A stretch of DNA of 64,000 nt, taken from assembly GCF_029269835.1 (NCBI RefSeq), contig NZ_JARJBB010000001.1:372001-436000 (forward strand), given 5' to 3'. The notes under the pieces were generated by a model that saw only the letters and a program-made list of their open reading frames with translations, was not told the DNA's origin and ran no database searches. This document shows positions 1 to 7,756 of the stretch, piece by piece (the stretch's first letter is position 1; every line of letters begins with the position of its first letter). Made by a program: the position numbers and the translations under genes. Source of the stretch: Streptomyces tropicalis (GTDB lineage Bacteria > Actinomycetota > Actinomycetes > Streptomycetales > Streptomycetaceae).

Positions 1-876
1 CGCGTCTCCGTCCTGGCGGCCGCCGCGCTGGCGACGGCGGGCTGCGGCATCGTCGGTGACGACGCCTCGGGGCCGGGCGGCGCGAGCACGGAGGCGGCGC
101 GGCCGTCGCCGACGCCGACGCCGGTGTGGGACACCAGCCCGGACTCGATCGTCGCCGTCGGCGACTCCATCACCCGCGGGTTCGACGCGTGCATGGTGCT
201 GTCGGACTGCCCGGACTCCTCGTGGGCCACGGGGGGTGACACGGCCGTCAACAGCCTGGCGGTGCGCCTGCTGGGGGTGACCGGCGCGGCCGAGCGCAGC
301 TGGAACTACGCGGTGACCGGTTCCCGGATGGCCGATCTGGCCGACCAGATGGACCAGGCGGTGCCGCACCGGCCGCAGCTGGTGACGGTGATGGCGGGGG
401 CCAACGACGCCTGCCGCTCGTCCGTCGGCGCGATGACGTCCGTGGCGGACTTCCGCGGCCAGTTCCAGGACGCGATGAGGACACTGCGTCAGTCCCTGCC
501 CGGCACGGAGGTGTACGTCTCCAGCGTGCCGAACCTGAAGCGGCTGTGGTCGCAGGGCCGGACCAACCCGCTGGGCAAGCAGGTGTGGAAGCTGGGGTTC
601 TGCCGGTCGATGCTGGGCGACGCCGACGCCCTGGACACGGCGGCGACGCAGCGGCGCGACGCGGTGCAGGCGCGGGTGGAGGCGTACAACGGGGTGCTGA
701 GGGAGGTCTGCGCGAAGGACCGCCGGTGCCGCTTCGACCACAACGCGGTGTACGACTACCGCTTCGGCACGGACCAGCTCAGCCACTGGGACTGGTTCCA
801 CCCGAGCCGGGACGGCCAGGCCCGCATCGCCGAGATCGCCTACCGCACGGTCACCGCGAAGGACCCCGTCTCCTAG
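1..876 (+). CDS. SGNH/GDSL-type lipoprotein hydrolase, 5' partial
   Basis: The gene enters from the left edge; 291 residues are visible and the start is missing. The frame opens with a hydrophobic Ala/Leu stretch ending in a lipobox (LATAGC), so the mature protein should be lipid-anchored outside the membrane through that Cys. A Pro/Thr/Ser linker follows. The SGNH esterase blocks are all present in order: GDSI (block I, nucleophile Ser) near 160-175, the Gly/Asn blocks ending in GANDA near 400, and DWFH (block V, Asp and His) near 793. Family knowledge gives a secreted esterase or lipase-like hydrolase of unknown substrate. The next gene on this strand is the galM remnant. Confidence 0.88.
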   Translation, partial: RVSVLAAAALATAGCGIVGDDASGPGGASTEAARPSPTPTPVWDTSPDSIVAVGDSITRGFDACMVLSDCPDSSWATGGDTAVNSLAVRLLGVTGAAERSWNYAVTGSRMADLADQMDQAVPHRPQLVTVMAGANDACRSSVGAMTSVADFRGQFQDAMRTLRQSLPGTEVYVSSVPNLKRLWSQGRTNPLGKQVWKLGFCRSMLGDADALDTAATQRRDAVQARVEAYNGVLREVCAKDRRCRFDHNAVYDYRFGTDQLSHWDWFHPSRDGQARIAEIAYRTVTAKDPVS

Positions 877-934
877 GCCCTCCCGTCCCGCCATCCGGGG
901 CCCCGGGTACGGGCCGGGTTCCAGGGTTTCGCAC

Positions 935-1111
935 ATGAACGATCTTTTCGGCGCACTTCCCGACGGCACCCCGGTCCACCGCTTGCCCCTGGAGCGGGGC
1001 GGGGTGCGGCACTTCCCGGACTCCCCCGACCGGCCGGACCCCCCGTCCACCGTGCTGCGGCCCGGCGCGGTCCACCGCTCGGAGACCGTGCACGGCTCCA
1101 CGGCGCCGTGA
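935..1111 (+). pseudogene. galM: Aldose 1-epimerase (galM) remnant, internal deletion
   Basis: This 58-codon open frame has an ATG and a clean stop. Its first ~24 residues (MNDLFGALPDGTPVHRLPLE begins it) match the usual start of actinobacterial GalM. From residue ~26 (HFPDSPDRPD, then STVLRPG and HRSETV) it matches the extreme C-terminus of the same family. About 250-280 middle residues, with the catalytic His and Glu, are absent, and the two ends are joined in frame. GalM interconverts alpha and beta hexoses; this product cannot. It could still be translated as a short peptide, but I read it as a deletion remnant. No other galM is visible in the window. Confidence 0.72.
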
Positions 1112-1421
1112 AGCGGGCCTGCCCGGCGCGACGGCCGCAGCCGCCGGGGCCCGCGGGAGGGGCCACGAGCCCCGGCCCGGGTGTCAGGTCCCGGACCGGG
1201 GCTGCTCGTGGGAGGCTTGTCCCGGAACAGACGTTAATCGCCGCACCGGCACGGTGACCGGTGATCGGCCGTCAGGCGGCAACCTCGTACGAACCCTTCA
1301 CACACGCCCACGGGTCCGCCCGGCCCCACGGGACACGCCCCGTGGCGGGCGCCCCTTCCGTCACGCGATACTGCGGCGGTCCGGCAGTACGCACCCCTGC
1401 GACGGAAGGACCACAACTCCC
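1112..1421. other. Intergenic region, no gene seen
   Basis: About 310 bases between the galM remnant and the next gene. It contains GC-rich inverted repeats, for example CCACGGG/CCCGTGG around 1327-1346, and presumably the promoter of the downstream gene. I see no coding pattern with the expected third-position bias. Confidence 0.4.
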
Positions 1422-2687
1422 GTGACAGCGCTACGCGTTCGCATCGGCGTCCTCGGCCTGGCCCTGCTGGCGGGCCTCACCACCCCCGCGGCGGCGGCCA
1501 CGGCCGGACCGGCCCCCGCGCCGACCGCGGAGGAACTGCGGCTCGACGGGGCCGTGCCGCAGGAGATCCTCCGGCGGTCCGGGTTCGACACGGTGGCCGC
1601 CGGCTTCACCGGCGAGCTCGCCCGGGTCCGCTCCTACGCGCAGGCCCGCCGCGTCGTCGCGGCGGACGGGTCCGGGCTGTGGCGGCGGGCGGTGGACCGG
1701 GTCCAGGGGCGCGGCCCGGCCGCCGGGGACCTCAGCCGGGACGACGACCGGCCGCTGTACTGGGCGCGGCTGGCGATGACCCGAGCGCTGCGCACCTGGG
1801 AGCCGGACTTCGGTCTCGACGGCCCCCGGCGGGCGGGACTGCTCGACACGCTGGAGCGGACCTCCCGCGGGCAGGACGACGTCCGCTTCCCCGCCGGCCG
1901 GGCGATGCGGCGGGTCCTGGTCACCGGCTTCGACCCGTTCACACTGGACCGGGACATCCGGATCTCCAACCCCTCCGGCGCGTCCGCGCTGGCCCTGGAC
2001 GGCACGGTGCTCCGCACGCCGGGCGGGCCGGTACGGGTGGAGGCCGTCGTCTTCCCGGTGCGCTGGCGGGACTTCGCCGACGGGGTGGTGGAGCGGGCGC
2101 TGCGCCCGTACCTGCCGCACGTGGACCTGTTCACCACGGTGAGCCAGGGCCGGGCCGGCCGGTTCGACGTGGAGCGGACCAACGGGGCGTGGCGCGGCGG
2201 CTTCCCCGACAACGAGAACGCGAGCAGCACCGGGACCGTCCCGGTCGCCGATCCGGCCTCGCAGCCGCAGTGGACGACGACGACCCTGCCGTACCGGGAC
2301 ATCGTGGCCGCGGACACCGGGCGCTTCCCGGTGTACGACCACACCGCGGTCACCGAGGTCCCGGCGGGCGGCACGGACCCGGTCGTCCGTCCCGACGGGC
2401 CGACGCCCGGCTCCACGGCCCGCGCGGGAGGCGGCGGCGACTACCTCTCCAACGAGATCGCCTACCGGGCCACGCTGCTGCGCGACCGCCTGGGGCTGCA
2501 CGGCACGCTGCCGGGCGGCCATGTGCACACGCCGGTGCTGGAGTTCGGCGCGGGCAACACCGATCCGGCGACCGGCACGGTCACCGACCCGGAGTTCGTG
2601 CGCAACCAGCTGGACATCGTGGCGCAGGTGCGGGCCATTCTGGGGGTCGCCGTCGAGGCCGCGGCGCGGGAGCGGGCGGGGCGCTGA
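1422..2687 (+). CDS. Exported pyroglutamyl-peptidase-like protein, catalytic Cys absent
   Basis: Start chosen at GTG 1422, with GGAAGGA 11 nt upstream and a signal peptide (Ala/Leu core, cleavage near AAAATA) directly after it; 421 aa. Residues ~165-415 carry the peptidase C15 fold: VLVTGFDPF, SNPSGASALAL, the Glu motif FDVERTNGAW (Glu251) and GGHVHTP (His367/His369). The Cys motif YLCNE of the family reads YLSNE, so the nucleophile position is Ser343, and the whole translated protein has no Cys. A ~160-residue N-terminal region precedes the domain. Pyroglutamyl peptidase I removes N-terminal pyroglutamate and is normally a cytosolic protein of ~215 aa. Activity here is uncertain; absence of Cys would suit an exported protein. 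Confidence 0.75.
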   Translation: MTALRVRIGVLGLALLAGLTTPAAAATAGPAPAPTAEELRLDGAVPQEILRRSGFDTVAAGFTGELARVRSYAQARRVVAADGSGLWRRAVDRVQGRGPAAGDLSRDDDRPLYWARLAMTRALRTWEPDFGLDGPRRAGLLDTLERTSRGQDDVRFPAGRAMRRVLVTGFDPFTLDRDIRISNPSGASALALDGTVLRTPGGPVRVEAVVFPVRWRDFADGVVERALRPYLPHVDLFTTVSQGRAGRFDVERTNGAWRGGFPDNENASSTGTVPVADPASQPQWTTTTLPYRDIVAADTGRFPVYDHTAVTEVPAGGTDPVVRPDGPTPGSTARAGGGGDYLSNEIAYRATLLRDRLGLHGTLPGGHVHTPVLEFGAGNTDPATGTVTDPEFVRNQLDIVAQVRAILGVAVEAAARERAGR

Positions 2688-2700
2688 CCCGCCTCGCGCG

Positions 2701-3582
2701 TCAGGCGGCGGGCCCGGTCCCGTCGGCCGGTGCGGAGGGCCCCGCCGGGCCGGGCCGCCCGGCGCCGGTGACGGTACCGCTCCCGTGCGGGGTGACGGTC
2801 TCGTGCCCGGTGCCGGTCCCCCGCCCGCCGCCGGTGGTCTCCTCGCCGAGCAGGTCGCGGGCGAGCAGGGTCGCGCCGGCGACCGCTCCCGGCATCAGCA
2901 GCACCGCGACGAAGGGGACCAGGAAGGCCAGGCCCAGGGGGGTGCCGAAGCCCCAGACCAGCGTCCGGCGGGAGCGCAGGAGGGCCAGGCGGGGGCGCAG
3001 GTCGATGCCCCGGCGCTGCAGGGCGACGCCGGCGAGCTCCTCGGTGAGGAAGAAGCCCGTGACGAAGAAGCCGATCACCGGGACGGCCGTCTGGCCGACG
3101 AAGGGGAGGAAGCCGAGCGCGAAGAGCAGCACGCCCCACACCGCGGCCCGGACCACGATGCGCAGGCCGTCCCGGGCGGATATCCACAGCTCGTGCCAGA
3201 GCGGCAGGTCAGGCTCGGGCGCGGTCCCGTCCGGGGACACGTCGCGGTCGACCTTCGCCGAGAGGTTCTCGTAGAAGGGCTGGCCGACCAGCAGGGTGAC
3301 CGCGGTGAAGGTGACGACGGCGAGCAGCAGCCCGAGGGCGAACAGGACCGCGGTGAGGAAGCCGCGGAACAGGCCGGACCAGGGCCCGGGCCAGCCGTCG
3401 GCGAACGGGGTGGCCCAGGCGACCGCGTCCTCGCCCCACAGGGCGAGGGAGGTGAGCGCGGCCGCGTAGAGGACGAGCGTGACCAGGCCCGGGAGCAGCC
3501 CGAAGCCGTAGGACCTGCCGTGCCGAGCCATCCATCGCTGGCCCTGCAGGAGATATCCGAAGCCCACCCCGAGATCACGCAT
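2701..3582 (-). CDS. EI24/CysZ-like integral membrane protein
   Basis: A 293-aa protein with about five to six hydrophobic segments and the family-typical start (MRDLGVGFGYLLQG) and central VGQPFYENLS motif. EI24-domain proteins are related to CysZ, a sulfate permease, but the actinobacterial members have no firm function. The C-terminal ~50 residues are a Gly/Thr/Pro-rich soluble tail. It converges on the pyroglutamyl-peptidase-like gene with only 13 nt between stop codons, and I see no hairpin in that gap. It is divergent from the serine hydrolase gene. Confidence 0.8.
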   Translation of the reverse strand: MRDLGVGFGYLLQGQRWMARHGRSYGFGLLPGLVTLVLYAAALTSLALWGEDAVAWATPFADGWPGPWSGLFRGFLTAVLFALGLLLAVVTFTAVTLLVGQPFYENLSAKVDRDVSPDGTAPEPDLPLWHELWISARDGLRIVVRAAVWGVLLFALGFLPFVGQTAVPVIGFFVTGFFLTEELAGVALQRRGIDLRPRLALLRSRRTLVWGFGTPLGLAFLVPFVAVLLMPGAVAGATLLARDLLGEETTGGGRGTGTGHETVTPHGSGTVTGAGRPGPAGPSAPADGTGPAA

Positions 3583-3754
3583 GGGAAAACTTTACCCAGA
3601 GGTTCGGCATCAATGCGGGGCCGGTGCGGCTGCCGCGGGCCGCCCGCCGGACCCTTGGCACGCGGGGCTCGCTGCGCGGGCGGTTGAGTCGAAGAGGTGC
3701 GCCTCGCCGTACCGATCCGGGGAAGCACCCCCCGGGTCAGGTGGAGGAGAGCGG

Positions 3755-4918
3755 ATGACGAAGGAGATCCACGGCACCGTCGCCGACGGCTACGCATCGG
3801 TGCGGGCGGAGTTCGCCGCCTTCGTGGCGGGGGAACGGCCCGACTACGAAGGCCAGCTGTGCGCCCATGTCCGGGGGCGCAGAGTGGTCGACCTGTGGGC
3901 GGGGCCGCAGGGCGACGGGGGTGCGCTCCACGGGGTGGACTCCGCGACCCAGGGTGCCGCCCACCTGGCCGTCGCCCTGCTCGTGCAGGACGGCACGCTG
4001 GAGCTGGACCGCCGGGTGACGTACTACTGGCCGGAGTTCGGGGCGGAGGGCAAGGGGACGCTGACCCTGCGCGACCTGCTGGCGCACCGGGCGGGCGTGG
4101 TCGGCACCGACACCGGGTTCACCCTCGCGGAGCTCGCCGACGACCGGGTGGTCGCCGAACGGCTGGCGGACCAGAGGCCGTTCTGGCGGCCCGGCACCGC
4201 CTTCGGCCACCACGTCCTCGTCATCGGGGCGCTGACCGGCGAGATCGTCCGGCGGGCCACCGGCCACACCCTCCAGGAGCTGTACGAGGAGCGGGTCCGC
4301 GTGCCCTACGGCCTGGACTTCTTCCTCGGGCTGCCCGCCACGCGGGAGCCACGGTTCCGCGCCGCGGCCCCGGCGGCCGACGGCCCGCCGGGACCGGCGG
4401 GGCTGCCGGACGCGTCGGACGCGCCGCCGGAGGGGCCGCACACGCTCGCCTCCGTCGCCCTGAACCGCCAGGGCGCGGGACCGGCCGGCCCGGAGCGGCT
4501 GACCGACGAGCGGATGATCCGCGCCCGGGGTCCGGCGTCCATGGGCGGGGTCGCGTCGGCGCGCGGGCTCGCGGGGCTGTACGCGGCGGCGGTCTGCGAG
4601 GTCGACGGGAAGGCGCCGCTGCTGAAACCGGACACGGTCGCGGAGTTCGGGCAGCTGCACTCCACCGGGTACGACCTGGTGACGCGGGGCCATGCCTCGT
4701 ACGGGCTGGGTTTCGAGGCGACCGGGGACACCTGGCACCCGTTCCTGGGCGCCGGTGCGATCGGGCAGAGCGGGGCGGCGGGTGCGCAGGGGTTCGCCGA
4801 TCCGGCGGTGGGTCTGGCCTACGGCTACGTCCGGCGCCCCGGCACCCGGACCCGCGGTCCCGCCCCGGAGAACGGCCGGCTGGCCCGTGCGGTGCACCGG
4901 GCGGCGCTGCGGGACTGA
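3755..4918 (+). CDS. Beta-lactamase/serine hydrolase-fold protein with altered active site
   Basis: Start at ATG 3755 after GGAGGAG; 387 aa, no signal peptide, so probably cytoplasmic. The fold is clear from TYYWPEFGAEGKG, LTLRDLLAHRAG, FWRPGTAFG and GLGFEATGD, all typical of the class C beta-lactamase/esterase family common in Streptomyces. The nucleophile motif SxxK reads S63-A-T-Q66, so the general-base Lys is Gln. The second motif, normally GYHA with a catalytic Tyr, reads GHHV (His152). Ser63 itself is kept. The protein may be catalytically impaired or use different chemistry. Monocistronic, followed by a hairpin terminator. Confidence 0.8.
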   Translation: MTKEIHGTVADGYASVRAEFAAFVAGERPDYEGQLCAHVRGRRVVDLWAGPQGDGGALHGVDSATQGAAHLAVALLVQDGTLELDRRVTYYWPEFGAEGKGTLTLRDLLAHRAGVVGTDTGFTLAELADDRVVAERLADQRPFWRPGTAFGHHVLVIGALTGEIVRRATGHTLQELYEERVRVPYGLDFFLGLPATREPRFRAAAPAADGPPGPAGLPDASDAPPEGPHTLASVALNRQGAGPAGPERLTDERMIRARGPASMGGVASARGLAGLYAAAVCEVDGKAPLLKPDTVAEFGQLHSTGYDLVTRGHASYGLGFEATGDTWHPFLGAGAIGQSGAAGAQGFADPAVGLAYGYVRRPGTRTRGPAPENGRLARAVHRAALRD

Positions 4919-4961
4919 CCCCCGGCGCCCGGGCCGTGCGGCCGCCGCGGACGCACGAAGG

Positions 4962-4990
4962 GGCCGCACCCCACGTCCAGGGGTGCGGCC
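4962..4990. terminator. Bidirectional hairpin terminator
   Basis: A perfect 11-bp inverted repeat (GGCCGCACCCC / GGGGTGCGGCC) around a 7-nt loop lies between the convergent serine hydrolase and oxidoreductase genes. There is no clear T-tract, as is usual in Streptomyces. Confidence 0.75.
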
Positions 4991-5065
4991 TCCGTCGTGT
5001 GCAACGACCGCGGCGGGGCGGGCGTCACGGTGCCGTCGCCGTCCGGGGACGACGGCCGCGGCCGG

Positions 5066-6088
5066 TCAGAGCTTGACGATCATCTTGCCGGTGTTGTCGC
5101 CGCGCAGGACGCCGAGGAAGGCCTCCAGGTTGTTCTCGATGCCCTCGACGACCGTCTCGCGGTACTTCAGCTCGCCCGAGGCGACCCACGGGCCGACCTC
5201 CTGGACGAACTGCGGCTGGAGGTCGTAGTGGTCGCCGACGAGGAAGCCCTCGATGCGGCCGCGGGTCTGGATCAGCCGGGTGAGGTTGCGCGGGCCGGGG
5301 GCGGGCTCGGTGTTGTTGTAGACCGAGATCATGCCGCAGACCGCGATCCGGCCGCCGAGGTTGAGGGAGCCGATGGCGGCCTCCAGGTGGTCGCCGCCGA
5401 CGTTGTCGAAGTAGACGTCGATGCCGTCGGGGGCGGCGGCGCGGAGCTGCTCGCCGACCGGGCCGTTCTTGTAGTTGAAGGCGGCGTCGAAGCCGTACTC
5501 CTCCACCAGCAGCTTGACCTTCTCGTCGGAGCCGGCCGAGCCGATCACGCGCGAGGCGCCCTTGAGCTTGGCGATCTGGCCGACCTGGCTGCCCACCGCG
5601 CCCGCCGCGCCGGACACGAAGACCACGTCGCCCTCCTTGAAGGCGGCGGTGCGCAGCAGGCCGGCGTAGGCGGTGAGGCCGGTCATGCCGAGGACGCCGA
5701 GGTACGCGGACAGGGGGGCGGCCGCCGGGTCGACCTTGACGGTCTGCGCGGCGTCGACGGCCGCGTACTCGCGCCAGCCGCCGAAGTGAAGGACGTGGTC
5801 GCCGACGGCGACGCCCTCGGCGCGGGAGGCGACGACCTCGCCGACGGCTCCGCCCTGCATCGGCTCGTTCAGCCCGTACGGCGCCGCGTAGGACTTGGCC
5901 GCGCTCATCCGGCCCCGCATGTACGGGTCGACGGAGACGTACGTGTTGCGCACGAGTACCTGGCCCTCGCCCGGCTGCGGCAGCTCCACCTCGACCAGGG
6001 CGAAGTCCTCGGGCTTCGGCCAGCCGGTCGGACGGTTCACGAGGTGCCATTCACGGCTGACGGCGGGGAGAGTGGGGGTGTCGGACAT
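5066..6088 (-). CDS. NADP-dependent MDR-family oxidoreductase (CurA-like)
   Basis: Start at ATG 6088 (MSDTPTLPAV) rather than the longer open frame, because operators and a promoter lie just upstream; 340 aa. Medium-chain reductase features: the VSVDPYMRGRM block near residue 45-55, HFGGWREY, the Rossmann motif VSGAAGAVGSQVGQIAKL and PDGIDVYFDNVGG. There are no zinc-ligand Cys clusters, which fits the zinc-free prostaglandin/leukotriene-reductase and CurA branch. It probably reduces the C=C bond of alpha,beta-unsaturated aldehydes or ketones with NADPH in the cytoplasm. It is divergent from a MarR gene whose predicted operators overlap this gene's promoter, so it is the likely repressed target. 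Confidence 0.9.
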   Translation of the reverse strand: MSDTPTLPAVSREWHLVNRPTGWPKPEDFALVEVELPQPGEGQVLVRNTYVSVDPYMRGRMSAAKSYAAPYGLNEPMQGGAVGEVVASRAEGVAVGDHVLHFGGWREYAAVDAAQTVKVDPAAAPLSAYLGVLGMTGLTAYAGLLRTAAFKEGDVVFVSGAAGAVGSQVGQIAKLKGASRVIGSAGSDEKVKLLVEEYGFDAAFNYKNGPVGEQLRAAAPDGIDVYFDNVGGDHLEAAIGSLNLGGRIAVCGMISVYNNTEPAPGPRNLTRLIQTRGRIEGFLVGDHYDLQPQFVQEVGPWVASGELKYRETVVEGIENNLEAFLGVLRGDNTGKMIVKL

Positions 6089-6131
6089 GGATGCGCCCTT
6101 CCTGGTGACGGCCGGGGAGACCGGCGAATAC

Positions 6132-6177
6132 TTCAGTACCTGAAACAACCATGCTCCTGAATATTTCAGGATGTCAA
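6132..6177. promoter_or_regulatory. Two palindromic MarR operators and divergent promoter
   Basis: Two related inverted repeats lie between the divergent genes: TTCAG-TAC-CTGAA at 6132-6144 and CCTGAA-TAT-TTCAGG at 6156-6170, with centres 25 bp apart. A TTGACA -35 box for the oxidoreductase is read on the minus strand at 6172-6177, so the second operator sits inside the spacer. On the plus strand a possible -10 (TAGTCT, 6187-6192) lies just before the MarR ATG, which would give a nearly leaderless mRNA. The arrangement suits autorepression and repression of the oxidoreductase. Confidence 0.7.
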
Positions 6178-6199
6178 GTAAAGGGGTAGTCTGAACCTC

Positions 6200-6637
6200 A
6201 TGGCCACTCCACCACAGACCCGCCGCCCGGACCCGTTGACCATGGAGGTCGTCGAGCTCATCGGCGACGTCGTGACCCGGTTCCACGAGGACTACGAGGA
6301 AGCGGCCGGCCAGCACGCCCTCACCGGCGCGCAGGCGCGGCTGCTGAACCTGCTGTCACTGGAGTCGCTGCCGATGCGCAAGCTGGCCCAGAGGCTGAAG
6401 TGCGAGCCGTCCAACGTCACCGGCATCGTGGACCGGCTGGAGGCGCGGGGCCTGGTGGAGCGGCGCCCGGACCCGGCGGACCGCCGGGTGAAGCTGGCGG
6501 CGGCCACGGAGGAGGGCCAGCGGATGGCCCTCGACCTGCGCGAGGGCCTCCGCTTCGCCCACGAACCGCTCGCGGGCCTCTCCGAGGAGGAGCGGCGGTC
6601 CCTGCGGGACCTCCTGCGGCGGATGCTGGCGGGGTGA
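6200..6637 (+). CDS. MarR-family transcriptional regulator
   Basis: 145 aa. The winged helix-turn-helix is clear: LTGAQARLLNLLS, then the recognition region MRKLAQRLKCEPSNVTGIVDRLEARGLVERR, and the wing DPADRRVKLAAATEEG. N- and C-terminal helices would form the dimer interface. There is no Cys-based redox pattern beyond one Cys in the recognition region. It is divergently transcribed from an MDR oxidoreductase with two palindromes between them. The likely role is a ligand- or stress-responsive repressor of that gene and of itself. No strong Shine-Dalgarno precedes the ATG. Confidence 0.93.
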   Translation: MATPPQTRRPDPLTMEVVELIGDVVTRFHEDYEEAAGQHALTGAQARLLNLLSLESLPMRKLAQRLKCEPSNVTGIVDRLEARGLVERRPDPADRRVKLAAATEEGQRMALDLREGLRFAHEPLAGLSEEERRSLRDLLRRMLAG

Positions 6638-6816
6638 CGCGGGCGGCGGTCAGCCCGTCGCCGTGAGGTGGTGCGGCGCGACCCGGGCGGGCGGGCCCCA
6701 GGTGGGCCTGGCGCCGCGGCGGCCCGGGACGCCGGCCCGGCCGGCGAGGAGCCCACCCAGCGCCCGCAGCGCCGCCCGGCCACGGGCGCGGCGCAGGGCT
6801 GCGGGGTGCGCGGCGG

Positions 6817-7626
6817 TCAGGAGCACCACCACAGGAAGCGGCGGCAGCTTCGGGTCGGGGTGGGCTGGGGGGCGGGGGCGGACGGGGCCGGGGTGGCCGG
6901 GCCGGAGGCGGGCGGCGGGGCCTGCGCGGTCGTGGGGGCCGGAGCGGCGCCCCCGCCCGCGTCCGCCGTCGCGGTGGCCGTCGGCTGCGGCGCGTGCGAC
7001 GCACTCGCCTTCGGCTGCGGGCTGCCGGTGCCGGAGGGCTTCGCCGCCGACGGGGAGGCCGACGCGTCCGGCGAGGCCGTGCCCGTCCCCGCGCCGGGCG
7101 AGGTGTCGCCGACGGGGCGGACCGCCCCGCCCTTGCCCGCCGAGGACGTGGCGCCGCCGCCCGGGTCGCCCGCCGCGGCCGAGTCGGGGCTGGAGAACCC
7201 GGGCAGACCCGGTGCGTCGACGCCGAGTTCGGCCAGGCTCAGCGCGCTCGCGGCCAGGACGAACCCGGCGGTGAGCAGGAGCATGCGGCGCCGGCGCCTG
7301 CGGTGCGCCGCCGCCTTCCGGTCGCGCCGGCTCGCCGCCGCGCCCGTCGGTGCGTCCTCGTCCTCGCCCTCGTCCTCGGCGCGGCCTCGCCCGCGTCCGC
7401 GGGCCCGGCCCTGGCCGCGGCGCCGGGCCGCGCGTCCGAGCGGGGCGCCGTGGCCGCCGCCGGGGTCCGCACCCTCCTCCCCCTCGGGGGGCTCGGCCGC
7501 CCCGTCGGCCGGGACGTGCCCGTCGACGGGCTCCGCGGGGAGGGCGGGGGTCCGGGCCTGTGCGCCGCACCCGGGGCAGGCGAGGGCGCCGTTGAGGTGC
7601 CGTCGGCACGGGTGGCAGTAGTCCAT
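6817..7626 (-). CDS. Zinc-ribbon membrane protein with Ser/Pro-rich exterior (SCO2400-like)
   Basis: 269 aa. The N-terminus carries a four-Cys zinc ribbon (C-x2-C at residues 4/7 and 17/20 in MDYCHPCRRHLNGALACPGC). A long acidic and Arg-rich linker follows, then a basic patch (RRRRRR) and one transmembrane helix near residues 117-135. The outer part is a low-complexity Ala/Pro/Ser/Thr region ending in an Arg/Trp/Cys cluster. It resembles a conserved Streptomyces family I recall as SCO2400; its function is unknown. Monocistronic. Confidence 0.75.
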   Translation of the reverse strand: MDYCHPCRRHLNGALACPGCGAQARTPALPAEPVDGHVPADGAAEPPEGEEGADPGGGHGAPLGRAARRRGQGRARGRGRGRAEDEGEDEDAPTGAAASRRDRKAAAHRRRRRRMLLLTAGFVLAASALSLAELGVDAPGLPGFSSPDSAAAGDPGGGATSSAGKGGAVRPVGDTSPGAGTGTASPDASASPSAAKPSGTGSPQPKASASHAPQPTATATADAGGGAAPAPTTAQAPPPASGPATPAPSAPAPQPTPTRSCRRFLWWCS

Positions 7627-7756
7627 GACGCGGGAAGAGTAAGTTCCCGGCCGGTCACGTTCCTAGGCACCTCTGTGAAGGTTCTGTGGGAGATCGGAAG
7701 AAACTCTCGCGGGACCCGCCGAAACCGTGACGCGCGCGCCCCATTGACACGCTCCG

